Below, in pieces: positions 1-8,628 of a stretch of DNA of 64,000 nt. Each line of letters begins with the position of its first letter. The first letter of the stretch is position 1. The DNA lies in contig NZ_JBBCGP010000001.1 in NCBI RefSeq assembly GCF_037200945.1, positions 620,001-684,000 on the forward strand. Direction: 5' to 3'. Source of the stretch: Methylovirgula sp. GTDB taxonomy: Bacteria; Pseudomonadota; Alphaproteobacteria; Rhizobiales; Beijerinckiaceae. The notes beneath the pieces are model-generated. The model ran no database searches, was not told where the DNA came from, and saw only the letters and a program-made list of their open reading frames with translations. The translations under genes and the position numbers were made by a program.

Positions 1-1053
1 ACCGTGAAGGTCGCGCACGTCCGTCTCTGCCATAGCCGCATGATGTTCGTCCGAGCCTATCCGCGTGAGACGCAGGAGATGGTGTTCGACGCGCATGAGC
101 GGGCCTTTGCCTTCTTCAAGGGTGCCTGCACGCGTGGCATCTACGACAATATGAAGACGGCGGTAGAGACAATCTTCCTCGGCAAGGACCGCCAATATAA
201 TCGCCGCTTCCTGCAGATGTGTGCACATCATCTGGTCGAGCCCGTTGCTTGCACGCCGGCGTCCGGCTGGGAGAAGGGTCAGGTCGAGAACCAGGTTGGT
301 CTCGTGCGTGAGCGCTTCTTCACGCCACGGCTGAAGTTCAAGACCTATGACGAGTTGAACGCTTGGCTGACCGACAAGATCATTGCCTATGCCAAGATGC
401 ATCCGCACCCGGAACGTCCCGAGCGTACGATCTGGGAGATGTTCGAAGAGGAGCGGCCGCAGCTTGTTGCTTATCGCGGCCGGTTCGACGGATTCCACGC
501 GCTCCCGGCGTCGGTGTCGAAGACCTGCCTGGTCCGCTTCGACAACAATAAATACTCGGTCAATGCCGCGGCCATCGGGCGGCCCGTCGAGATCTTCGCC
601 TACGCCGACCGGGTCGTGATCCGTCAGGAGGGCCGCGTCGTTGCAGAACACGCGCGCTGCTATGGGCGCGGCGAGACGATCTACGATCCCTGGCATTATG
701 TCCCGATCCTCGCCCGCAAGCCCGGCGCCTTGCGCAATGGCGCCCCGTTCAAGGACTGGGTGCTGCCAGCTGCCCTGGAGCGTGTCCGGCGCAAGCTCAC
801 CGGGTCCAATGATGGCGATCGGCAGATGGTCAAAGTTCTCGCGGCTGTGCTGACAGACGGCTTGCCGGCGGTCGAAGCCGCCTGCGCGGAGGCCCTGGCC
901 GAGGGTGTTTATAGCGCTGACGTCATCCTCAATATCCTCGCGCGGCGCCGCGATCCCGGTCCCTCGCCCATCATCCTTACCCCGGAGGCGCTTAGGTTGC
1001 GGCATGCGCCTGCCGCCGATTGTGCCAGATACGATCAGCTCAGGATCACATGA
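1..1053 (+). CDS. istA: IS21 transposase IstA, 5' partial
   Basis: This is the C-terminal two thirds of an IstA DDE transposase, which cuts and joins DNA during transposition with IstB. The frame is open from base 1, so the real start is upstream of the window. The blocks RGIYDNMKTAV and PASGWEKGQVEN (the latter around the catalytic glutamate) are typical, followed by the Mu-transposase-like beta-barrel and C-terminal region. The stop TGA overlaps the istB start as ATGA, so translation is probably coupled. Similar blocks occur in the IstA at 21446-22975, but the two proteins are clearly different IS21 types. Confidence 0.9.
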   Translation, partial: TVKVAHVRLCHSRMMFVRAYPRETQEMVFDAHERAFAFFKGACTRGIYDNMKTAVETIFLGKDRQYNRRFLQMCAHHLVEPVACTPASGWEKGQVENQVGLVRERFFTPRLKFKTYDELNAWLTDKIIAYAKMHPHPERPERTIWEMFEEERPQLVAYRGRFDGFHALPASVSKTCLVRFDNNKYSVNAAAIGRPVEIFAYADRVVIRQEGRVVAEHARCYGRGETIYDPWHYVPILARKPGALRNGAPFKDWVLPAALERVRRKLTGSNDGDRQMVKVLAAVLTDGLPAVEAACAEALAEGVYSADVILNILARRRDPGPSPIILTPEALRLRHAPAADCARYDQLRIT

Positions 1054-1784
1054 TCATGGAACGTACCGAAGTTCTCGACATGATGAGCAACCTCAAGCTC
1101 TTTGGCATGAGGAATGCCTACGACGAGACCCTTGCAACAGCTGTCAAACGTCAGCATGAGCCGCAGCACTTCGTCGGCGATCTTCTCAAGGCCGAGATCA
1201 ACGAGAAGCACGCCCGATCCATCAAATACCAGCTGACGGTCGCCAAGCTGCCGCTCGCCAAGGATATCGATGACTTCCTGTTCGCCGACACACCCATCAA
1301 CGAGAGCCTGGTGCGCGATCTCGCCGGCGGTAACTTCATCGTCGAACAGCGTAACGTCGTTCTCGTCGGCGGTACCGGAACCGGTAAGACACATCTCGCC
1401 ATTGCCATTGCACGCGCCTGCATCCGCGGCGGGTCACGCGGCCGGTTCTTCAACGTCGTCGATCTCGTCAACCGCCTCGAGGCCGAGGGACGCGCCGGCC
1501 GCCAGGGGCGCCTTGCCGATTATCTGACGCGCCTCGACTTCATTATCCTCGATGAACTTGGCTATCTGCCCTTCGCCCAGGCCGGCGGCCAGCTTCTCTT
1601 CCATCTGATCAGCAGGCTCTATGAGCGTACCTCGATCCTGGTGACGACCAATCTCGCCTTCGGCGAATGGCCGAGTGTCTTCGGCGATCCGAAGATGACC
1701 ACCGCGCTGCTCGATCGTCTCACCCATCACTGCGACATCGTCGAGACCGGCAACGAAAGCTGGCGCTTCAAGAACCGCGCCTGA
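1050..1784 (+). CDS. istB: IS21 helper ATPase IstB
   Basis: IstB is the AAA+ target-selection ATPase of IS21 elements, related to DnaC. The Walker A motif GGTGTGKTHLAIA and Walker B motif IILDELGYLPF are present, followed by the sensor region TTNLAFGEWPSVFGDPKM. I chose ATG 1050 because it forms the ATGA overlap with istA; an upstream in-frame start at 1020 would lie inside istA. The length of 244 residues is normal for the family. It appears intact. Confidence 0.92.
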   Translation: MIMERTEVLDMMSNLKLFGMRNAYDETLATAVKRQHEPQHFVGDLLKAEINEKHARSIKYQLTVAKLPLAKDIDDFLFADTPINESLVRDLAGGNFIVEQRNVVLVGGTGTGKTHLAIAIARACIRGGSRGRFFNVVDLVNRLEAEGRAGRQGRLADYLTRLDFIILDELGYLPFAQAGGQLLFHLISRLYERTSILVTTNLAFGEWPSVFGDPKMTTALLDRLTHHCDIVETGNESWRFKNRA

Positions 1785-1853
1785 TCAGGTAGCCAAGCGC
1801 GTTGTAACTCCAGTCGGGCTACGCCCTCATTCCGTCACAACGCGCAAATGAAC

Positions 1854-1899
1854 GGGGTGACTTTTGCGCGCCGATCGGGGGTCAAAGTTCAACGCCGAT
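1854..1899 (+). repeat. Tandem terminal repeats of IS21 right end
   Basis: Two 22-bp units at 1854-1875 and 1878-1899 both begin GGGGT and end CGCCGAT, and agree at about 15 of 22 positions. They sit between istB and the element end and are the probable IstA binding sites. Confidence 0.6.
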
Positions 1900-1903
1900 T
1901 GAC

Positions 1904-2521
1904 ATGATGGACGAATGCGTCACTTCGACACTCGATCTGATTGCCGAATATTATGACCTGCTCGGCCTTACGCTTGGCGACGTGATGGGGAAGAACCCCG
2001 ACAAGATATTCCCACTTTTAAAGCGTGGGGACGACACGACTGACGACCTGAAGCACCTGGCTGATTGCCTTAACCTGCAATCAAGAGCGATCAGGATAAC
2101 CGGAAATCATCCAGGATTGGCGCCCATACACGCGATGAAATTCTACTCGATGGCTCACTCTTTGGATTCTTTTGTGAGAGTCGGACAGGATCTCGTCGAC
2201 GACTTTATCTCACGAAGCGATTACATCGGTGCGCGTGACGTCATCGAGCGCAATTTGATGCCAACGATTGTGGGTTTGAAGCTTGCGGGCCGCATTATCC
2301 CAGTCCGCAGCCAATATGCAGTCGTCCTAGCCTATTGCGGTGCTCTCGACGAAGCAGACGCTGAAATGGCGCGCCTGATGCCATATGAAAGCGGACTCGA
2401 TGCGAAAGGCCAGTGGGAGCTGAACAATCAACGCGAGTTCATCAAATATATAAGGCACAATCCTCCACCACCGCAGTGGCAGGCTCCCGAGAAAGTGAGT
2501 GGGCCAACACCCAAGAAATAG
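1904..2521 (+). CDS. Hypothetical protein, probably 5'-truncated by the IS21 element
   Basis: This 205-residue protein is not recognised. It is acidic at the start (STLDLIAEYYDLLGLTLGDV), mainly helical in appearance, without a signal peptide or membrane segment, and ends in a Pro-rich tail. The first ATG coincides with the right end of the IS21 element and no Shine-Dalgarno (SD) sequence is visible outside the IS, so the native start was probably lost and the N-terminus is unreliable. It converges with the minus-strand gene at 2537, with 15 bp between the stops. No function is proposed. Confidence 0.5.
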   Translation: MMDECVTSTLDLIAEYYDLLGLTLGDVMGKNPDKIFPLLKRGDDTTDDLKHLADCLNLQSRAIRITGNHPGLAPIHAMKFYSMAHSLDSFVRVGQDLVDDFISRSDYIGARDVIERNLMPTIVGLKLAGRIIPVRSQYAVVLAYCGALDEADAEMARLMPYESGLDAKGQWELNNQREFIKYIRHNPPPPQWQAPEKVSGPTPKK

Positions 2522-2536
2522 CCCGGCGGGTTGCTA

Positions 2537-2992
2537 TTAAGACGCGATCCAGCGTCGCAGGAAATAGTCGGTCTCTTCTCGGCTCGTGCAATGGTAGGTC
2601 TCGCGGATCATCTGCCGAAGCGTTTCTCCCTGGGGCCCGGTTGGCTTATCTCCTTCTGAGAGGTCAACAGCTGCCAACTCTTCTGGTGAGAAGCCACCCA
2701 TCGGCATGGGGTTTACGGTCCAAATCTCAGCAGAGCTCGCCACTGCGCCATTTGAAAATTCGATACGCCTCAGCAAGCGGGGAACGTGGCTTTCAAGTCC
2801 ATAAAGTCGAGCCGCGCCAAGTTTCGTGCCCACACGGACGTCTAATAGAGGCTTGTGTAGATAGAACGTCACGTCTGCCGGCTGCCCTGACGTCGACAAC
2901 ATCGTAAGTGTATGGGTAAGCATCGCCTCGCGAGACCCGAAGTGTTGCTCAAGGCGTTTCATCGCCTCTTGTGGCGTGATGTCCTGCGTCAT
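2537..2992 (-). CDS. Hypothetical protein
   Basis: This is a soluble protein of about 151 residues with no family I recognise. I chose ATG 2992 because AAAAGG lies 5 bp upstream of it; the frame is open further upstream (starts at 3007 and 3052) but without a comparable ribosome site. The C-terminal half is rich in charged residues and contains the run RQMIRETYHCTSREETDYF. It is isolated between convergent neighbours, with 300 bp of non-coding DNA upstream that shows nothing I can name. Confidence 0.5.
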   Translation of the reverse strand: MTQDITPQEAMKRLEQHFGSREAMLTHTLTMLSTSGQPADVTFYLHKPLLDVRVGTKLGAARLYGLESHVPRLLRRIEFSNGAVASSAEIWTVNPMPMGGFSPEELAAVDLSEGDKPTGPQGETLRQMIRETYHCTSREETDYFLRRWIAS

Positions 2993-3355
2993 GAATACCT
3001 TTTTCATCCACCGAAACGGGGCAGTTGCTAAATTTGCGCCGGCGCCGCACAAGGCGCCGGCTCTTCCACCACCGACATCCGCCGTATTTGCTTCAGATCG
3101 CCCGAAATACGCCAGTCTTAGGATGGCAATTTATATATTCGAAATATTGCGCGCCGGCATCGAAAACATAAACCTCTCGCCCCCCTCGGGTAGGAGAATT
3201 CGTTCCTCTGCCGAAAAGACAAAGATATATTTGAGTTTCGTATGAAGGCTCGGCACGCTCGTCAGGCGGAATGCGGAGACTGAGCCCGTCTTCTGGTCAA
3301 GATGGGCTGCCGCCCGAAGGGCGAAGCAGGCGGCCCGCGGACGCCCCAAAACGGC

Positions 3356-4075
3356 TCAGTTCATATCTACCCAAAGGTGATGAATGTGAATCGGCTGCAA
3401 CTCGCCTTCCCGCACATGATCGGACTCCAACAGCGCTAATCGCGCTGCCGAATCGTGGCTTCTCATATGCACCTCGTCACCCGGGCTCCACCCGTCTATC
3501 CCCTTCGCCACGAGATCCTTAGGCCAATCCTTTAATTGGCGATCCCAAGCGGGGATATCGCCCTCTTGTATGTAACCTATCATCGCCCCGATTGTATGCG
3601 CCGCGCCGTGTTTGCCCGTTTTAAACCGGTGCACTCCGCCAGTCGATGTATGTTCACTGTAGAGATATTCGCGTTTATCTCGATCAACTCCCGCCGGCGT
3701 AGGAAGACGCTTACACTCGATCGGAAACAATGCCTCATATTGTGTGTAGCGCCGACCCTCGATCCAGATCGTCGCTGCCGATGGCGCCGGAGCAAGATCA
3801 AACCTCCTTCCACGTACGCTTTCGTCGGGCTCTTCAACACGAAATTGCAGAAAGTCCCATCCCTCATTTGTTCGCGTCGCGCTGTTCATGTATGCGCAGA
3901 ATCTCGAATTAAGTGTCGTCTCGGCAGTATCGTTTCCGCGCTCTGGATCGTCCCGCCATTTAGGAAGCTCGCGGGCGATAAAATCCAAGAGGGCCGGAAT
4001 CCATGACTGGGAAAGACGGATTTCCCGATTCAACTGCCCGGATTGGATTTTCCATTCCTGCTGATCGGCGAGCAC
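3356..4075 (-). CDS. PD-(D/E)XK nuclease-like protein, possible restriction or defence enzyme
   Basis: This 239-residue protein has a core resembling the PD-(D/E)XK nuclease fold: Asp93 in the strand RFDLAP, then after a beta segment (ATIWIEG) the motif FPIECKRL with Glu120 and Lys122 as the candidate E-x-K pair. An amphipathic helix (TTLNSRFCAYMN, about 54-65) precedes the core, and a conserved-looking HGAAHTIGAMIGYIQ helix follows (156-170). The start is GTG 4075, with only a weak SD. It faces the TniQ-like fragment and lies in an island with toxin-antitoxin and AAA+ genes, which fits defence. The assignment rests on motif reading only; nuclease activity is inference. Confidence 0.45.
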   Translation of the reverse strand: MLADQQEWKIQSGQLNREIRLSQSWIPALLDFIARELPKWRDDPERGNDTAETTLNSRFCAYMNSATRTNEGWDFLQFRVEEPDESVRGRRFDLAPAPSAATIWIEGRRYTQYEALFPIECKRLPTPAGVDRDKREYLYSEHTSTGGVHRFKTGKHGAAHTIGAMIGYIQEGDIPAWDRQLKDWPKDLVAKGIDGWSPGDEVHMRSHDSAARLALLESDHVREGELQPIHIHHLWVDMN

Positions 4076-4181
4076 GCTTAGAAACCTTGCGCGCGAAGAT
4101 CAGCAAGAACGTCATCAGCGTCGCGCAGAGCTATCGATCCAAGCCAATAGCGGAGGCAGTCAGGTTTCAAAAGAAAGATAA

Positions 4182-5111
4182 AGCTACGATCGTAGATCCG
4201 AGCGATACGAGTACCGGGTTCTCATCGACGATCGCCTGCAGGCTGTTCTCGAAAAAACTTATCAACAATTCCTCGAGACCAATCCGCCGGATCGGCCGAA
4301 GCTGACGAACGCCTACGGGTGGTTTTACCATTGGTACACATTCAAGGGCGGCCAGAAGTTCTCACCCTACCTGGCGGACCAGATTATCAGACATGCCGCA
4401 GGGAAGTTCGTCGTCACATCCCAAGTGAAGAAATTAAATGCGTCACGCGAGACCCGCTCTTTATTGATGGAGCAGGAACGGACCTTCTGCACGATCAAAG
4501 AGGCGATGCAGATCTGCGGCGTTAGAAGCACTCAAGGTTTCCGTAGTTTACTTGGTTCGTTCGGATTGCTTCAAAAGGTCAATCACACCGGCACCCCATT
4601 CCTTTCCAGAGCCGACATGGAGGTCTTGGGGAAAATCCGGCCGCACCTCATCACCAAGACTGACGCCGGCGTGATGCTTGGAGTTTCGACAGGAACTGCG
4701 CCTCGCTTGCTCGACCTCTTGTGCCGGGCGGGACATCTGCAGCCCTTTATGGCTGGTCCTAAACCCGCGCAGAAAACATTTCGCTTTCTCAAGCAGGATA
4801 TAGAGAAGCTTAAATGCGATCTGGAGAAGCGGTGTCGAAAGGAGCCGGCTCCGTGGAGAGCCGTATCCATTTGCAGTGGAGGCGATAACCGGGTCGCGGC
4901 CCGTTATCTTTGCCAAGCCCTGCTATCAGGGGTTCTCACAGAGGCGTGGTGGAACCTGAAGGAAATGGGGCTTAGAGGCATTCGCGTTTCCAAGGCTGAG
5001 GCCGAGCGCTTGAGCCAAATGTCATGGCAGCGCTGGGAAAGCGAACTGAAGCCGCTGGAAGCATTCGTGCCCTCGATGGAATACTGGCGGGAAAGAGCCA
5101 AAGACTTATAG
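4182..5111 (+). pseudogene. TniQ-like C-terminal fragment with helix-turn-helix
   Basis: The frame is open from 4182, just after a stop at 4179, with no usable start codon before GTG 4425, so the 5' part is missing. The segment LTNAYGWFYHWYTF (about 4299-4340) followed by FSPYLADQIIRHAAGKFVV resembles the region after the zinc ribbon in TniQ/TnsD target-selection proteins. Downstream are helix-turn-helix-like stretches (TIKEAMQICGVRS; KTDAGVMLGVSTGTAPRLL). No TniA/TniB or TnsABC genes are present, so if this is TniQ it is an orphan relic of a Tn7/Tn5053-type transposon. The alternative is an unrelated HTH protein starting at 4425. Confidence 0.45.
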
Positions 5112-5479
5112 GTCCGAAGCGAGCGACAAAACCATCATCAAAAAGGCCATCCAGAGATCGCTATCGCTCTCGCCCCCAGAAGAGCAGAATATTGCCTGCC
5201 TGGGCATTGCGGATTCAGCCATGGCTGTCGTCACATGCCTGAATGGCTTAGAACCCGGAGGACCAGCGGACGCAGTTCAATATAATTCCCGCGGTGGCTT
5301 CGCTGGGGGCGCTCCTTTGCACATGGGCAGGTCGCGATCGGGTCAACCGGCGGCGCGCCACGGCGGCGGCGCTGTTCTTCTACAAATCCCGAGGTCGGAC
5401 AGATGGTTGTCTGTTGCGTAGGGTCCGCGAACCCACTATCAGTCGATACTTATCGTCGTGATAGAGGCGGCTTTTGTAA
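5112..5479 (+). other. Non-coding gap with a short tail-fibre-like fragment
   Basis: There is no complete gene here. One frame (about 5250-5330) reads EPGGPADAVQYNSRGGFAGG, matching the PGG-x4-VQYN-x2-G-x-F-x-G pattern found in the S74-chaperone protein at 26785-28326. This looks like a relic of a phage tail or surface protein. A short inverted repeat, ACAGA-6 bp-TCTGT, lies at 5399-5414. GAGGCGG at 5464-5470 is the likely ribosome site for the next gene. Confidence 0.4.
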
Positions 5480-6799
5480 GTGTCGCGAAGCGGAATAGAC
5501 GCCGATTTTGGCCTTTGGGTGAAAGATGCGCGAGCCCTTGCGAAAACGCACAGCTCGATCAACTTCACTGATCGTGAAACGCTTCGCAGGACGCTCGTCG
5601 AGCTGCACAAGCTCTTTCTGAGCTCCCCTGGTAGCGTGAAAAAGGCCTACCGCGCCATGGCCGACAAGCGCATCGTAATCCAAGAAAAGGTTTGCGAGAA
5701 AGCTATCTCGGAAGGCCATGTTTTATGGTCGCTGCCAGGGGAAGAACCTGAGGACATCGCGGCACTTCTTGGTGGTCTAATTCGCGCAATCGACGCGACC
5801 CTGGGACAGTATCGATCACACTGGCCCAGCGATTCGACGCGTTGGTTGGTGGATGACCTAGGCTGGTACGTGATACCGCGCGACGGCCCGAGTCGGTCGC
5901 GGGCTGCGGCGCAGGGACAACCATATGAGAAAAGGGGGATGTTGTTCCACCGAATGATCCCCAAAAAGATCAACGGATACTCGGTCGAGATCTTCAGCAG
6001 CCGGTCACGGCATATGTCAAAACACGAAGCTGAGAGTTGGCGAGTGGGAGCCTGCTTATTTGGAGCTATCGAGCTAAGGCCCGACATATTCGAAGCGCGC
6101 GGAGAAAAGAGATTCGTCATCCTCGATGCGCAGTGCGCTACCGCCGCCAGCGTTGTGAACACACAAATCGAAAACGCACTAAATGAGCAATGCGTTGCTT
6201 TGGTATGGCCCGAATTGACGGTCCCTCCGGCGCTCCTAAAACGTCTCCGAACTTTACTTTCGGATCGCGATGTTGAGGACGCGCGCTCTCCGCCCGAGGT
6301 GGTGGTCGCAGGCAGCTGGCACGAAAATATCGATGGCCGCACGGTAAATCGCTCTAGGATTTTCGACGGCTATGGTGTCGAGCGTTTCGCATATGACAAG
6401 ATCGAACCTTATGCCGACGGCGATTGGGGGCGGGAAGACATCGTCCCAGGGACTCGCGTCTGCGTTCTGGCTACCGAAGCGGCACTGATCGGGTTCGCGA
6501 TTTGCCTGGATTTTTGCGATGTGAACTCCAATCCCTTTACCGAGTTGGATATTGATCTGATCCTGGTGCCCTCCATGGGCAACGACAGGACCATTGAAGG
6601 TCACCGGAATACGGCGGCCGCTGTCGAGGTCAGGTTTGGAACCCGGACTTTTGTGGTGCAACACAACCTCAGCACGGATTTCGAGGATGGCCGTTTGGGT
6701 GTTGTAATTCCTATGCCAAAGAGGCCCGGCAACGCCTCAACTAAGGACTTGGGTCAAAATGCCATATGGAAAGCTTACGGGTGGCCAAAGAATGCCTAG
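5480..6799 (+). CDS. Nitrilase-superfamily (CN hydrolase) domain protein
   Basis: The C-terminal half of this 439-residue protein carries the carbon-nitrogen hydrolase triad in the right order: Glu245 in VWPELTVPP, Lys307 in FAYDKIEPY and Cys342 in GFAICLDFCD, followed by the strand IDLILVPSMGND. Nitrilases cleave or condense C-N bonds through the cysteine. The N-terminal 230 residues are not recognised, and the protein is longer than free-standing nitrilases (about 270-350), so a separate N-terminal domain is likely. The start is GTG 5480, directly after an in-frame stop, with GAGGCGG 9 bp upstream. It is first in a three-gene run with 6858 and 7696. The biosynthetic context usual for nitrilases is absent, which favours a conflict or signalling role. 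The substrate is unknown. Confidence 0.7.
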   Translation: MSRSGIDADFGLWVKDARALAKTHSSINFTDRETLRRTLVELHKLFLSSPGSVKKAYRAMADKRIVIQEKVCEKAISEGHVLWSLPGEEPEDIAALLGGLIRAIDATLGQYRSHWPSDSTRWLVDDLGWYVIPRDGPSRSRAAAQGQPYEKRGMLFHRMIPKKINGYSVEIFSSRSRHMSKHEAESWRVGACLFGAIELRPDIFEARGEKRFVILDAQCATAASVVNTQIENALNEQCVALVWPELTVPPALLKRLRTLLSDRDVEDARSPPEVVVAGSWHENIDGRTVNRSRIFDGYGVERFAYDKIEPYADGDWGREDIVPGTRVCVLATEAALIGFAICLDFCDVNSNPFTELDIDLILVPSMGNDRTIEGHRNTAAAVEVRFGTRTFVVQHNLSTDFEDGRLGVVIPMPKRPGNASTKDLGQNAIWKAYGWPKNA

Positions 6800-6857
6800 A
6801 TTGTGCTATCCAAATCAGAGTAAAGCGTTGTAAAGCATTCTTAATGGTTGTGAAGTT

Positions 6858-7703
6858 ATGACGGATGCTATGGAAGCGAAACTCGAACAAATTGAGATGG
6901 GGAATGCCACTGCGGCTGAAGCAAGGGCAGTAGTCTCCAAACTTCTTCGAGACGGATCGGAGGCAAGCGTTAGTCGGCTATACGATGCACTTGGAGCATG
7001 GCTCTGGAAAGCGTTGGACGGCCGTCGCCGCGACGAAGAACTGCGTGAGTGGTTCGACATATTTCGAAGGTCGAGCGCATCGATCACAGAAAATCACTCG
7101 GCGTATTCCGAACGCTTCCGGGCATTCTACGACCTGCTCGAAATGTCGATTGCAACTTCCATGGTGGCAGACCCGACCAGGGTGCTAAGCCGGCAGCATG
7201 TTGTCCAAGTACTGCAAATTCTTCGGCGTGCCGGATCACGCCCCGTGGAAAAGACCATAATTGCGCAAACGCTTGGGCTGGGTCCCGAGAATATGAGTCG
7301 TGTGCTGCACATGATGAGCAACGCCCGTCTGTTGGAGAGGACGACCTACGGTAAGAAAGCGTTTTTTGCAATTACTCGGGAGGGGGCTGCCGCACTCGCA
7401 AAGCACGAGGTCGTTAGTCCGCCGCGTCCTGATCCACCCACTCTGCCCCCCAAGAATGTGGAAAATCTGATCAGAGCGTTTGTGGAGCAGATTTCGGAGT
7501 CGCCCGTTCGTAGAACGGCTGCGTCGACGGAGAGAGAAGCCGATAAGTCATCTGAGGGCCATGCTCGCCGGCTTGTTTCGACTGGCACACAGGTGATGGT
7601 GCGAAACGATAAACGTCACTATCGAGGCTGGATGGTGTTACCGCCGGCCCAGCATAAGTCATCGTTCATACAAGACGCCTCTACGGAGGATAACCATGCC
7701 TGA
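6858..7703 (+). CDS. Winged-helix domain protein in the nitrilase-like operon
   Basis: This 281-residue protein has an alpha-helical N-terminal region (1-105), then a MarR/ArsR-like winged helix at about 113-180: QVLQILRRAGSRPVEKTIIA, recognition region LGLGPENMSRVLHMM, and a wing ending KKAFFAITREGAAAL. A Pro-rich linker follows, then a C-terminal tail with NDKRHYRGWMVLPP. The gene starts 58 bp after the nitrilase-like gene and overlaps the next gene by 8 bp, so all three are probably one transcript. It could regulate the operon, or the winged helix could be a sensor. The N-terminal helical part matches nothing I know. Confidence 0.65.
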   Translation: MTDAMEAKLEQIEMGNATAAEARAVVSKLLRDGSEASVSRLYDALGAWLWKALDGRRRDEELREWFDIFRRSSASITENHSAYSERFRAFYDLLEMSIATSMVADPTRVLSRQHVVQVLQILRRAGSRPVEKTIIAQTLGLGPENMSRVLHMMSNARLLERTTYGKKAFFAITREGAAALAKHEVVSPPRPDPPTLPPKNVENLIRAFVEQISESPVRRTAASTEREADKSSEGHARRLVSTGTQVMVRNDKRHYRGWMVLPPAQHKSSFIQDASTEDNHA

Positions 7704-8136
7704 CGAGGAGCAACTCGAGCACAGCACCGGCGAAACCGGCACAGATGACACCCTTATCTTGTACGGCCAGTCCTTGGCCGAACGGGTCTCGTATATTTCG
7801 TCTTCCTACACCACGCTTCTCATGAGTATGGGGAAGAGAGCGCGGGGTGGGCCAGACCTACTTGTGCCGCTGGTCGACGTGAGGTTCGAAGGACCGCTGG
7901 CGGAAGATGGTACAACCGCGAGTCCAATCTTCTACCAGTTAGTGACGCTCGATAATCTCGCGTTTGTCTTAGAAGACATGACGAACGATTTAACGACCGT
8001 CTGCAGTCAATTGAATGCAATTTGCTCCTCAAGAGCGAAACCGGACGCCGATTGGCTTTCCTCCGTAAAACGACACTTCACCTCTGCAAAAGCCAATCTT
8101 GAAAAATGCTTGTCCCAGATCGAGTCCATTGACTAA
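7696..8136 (+). CDS. Small hypothetical protein, third gene of the nitrilase-like operon
   Basis: This acidic protein of 146 residues has no recognised family. It starts within the 3' end of the winged-helix gene (8-bp overlap) and so is almost certainly co-translated. It has no signal peptide. The central part (FYQLVTLDNLAFVLEDMTND) and the C-terminal helix suggest a small helical partner or regulatory protein. Downstream is an IS remnant, so the operon probably ends here. No function can be assigned from sequence. Confidence 0.6.
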   Translation: MPDEEQLEHSTGETGTDDTLILYGQSLAERVSYISSSYTTLLMSMGKRARGGPDLLVPLVDVRFEGPLAEDGTTASPIFYQLVTLDNLAFVLEDMTNDLTTVCSQLNAICSSRAKPDADWLSSVKRHFTSAKANLEKCLSQIESID

Positions 8137-8169
8137 TTTTTGAATCTGGGAGCGAGAGTCCACTCGAAA

Positions 8170-8373
8170 TCCTATTTTGGAGCGCGGTCAGCGCGGGCAT
8201 AATCATCTTGGCGTCGCCGAAGACGCCGGTCCATTCGCTGAAGCTCGGGTTCGTGGTGGATGACGACACCGGTGCGCTCATAGAGCTTGCTCAGCACATG
8301 GAAGAGCAAGGCGCCGCCGGAGGTGCTGAACGGCAAGTATCCCAGCTCATCGAGGATGACGAGATTTCTTTAG
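8170..8373 (-). pseudogene. istB remnant, IS21 type
   Basis: On the minus strand this reads LVILDELGYLPFSTSGGALL, then FHVLSKLYERTGVVI. After a one-base frameshift it continues TNPSFSEWTGVFGDAKM in another frame. It corresponds to the Walker B and sensor region of IstB and is close to the element at 20644-21456. No istA or terminal repeats remain. Confidence 0.7.
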
Positions 8374-8628
8374 CGGCGTCGAGAACTTCGCCGATGCGCA
8401 GGCGCCCTTCAATCAACAACAACTGTTCAATGAGCGCGAACGGGTTGCCGGCAGACCCTGCTGAAGCGTCCAGAGCAATGCTGCACCAACCGGTGCATAG
8501 CTCCGGCAATACGCCATACGCCACGACCAATCCTGACGTCCTTTGATGAGGGACTTTAGCGACAAATCTCGCGAACCGCGCGCCCACCGATCCGCCATCA
8601 ACGTGAATTACGGCTCCCGATCCGCAAT

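Larger units (their letters stand above)
1..1904 (+). mobile_element. IS21-family element, left part outside the window
   Basis: The istA and istB pair is followed by a non-coding right end carrying two related 22-bp repeats, the multiple-repeat end structure usual for IS21 elements. The right boundary is placed near 1904, where the sequence ends in TTGACA. The left end and the istA start lie before base 1, so target-site duplication cannot be checked. The element abuts a host-type reading frame starting at 1904, suggesting insertion into or just upstream of that gene. Confidence 0.85.
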
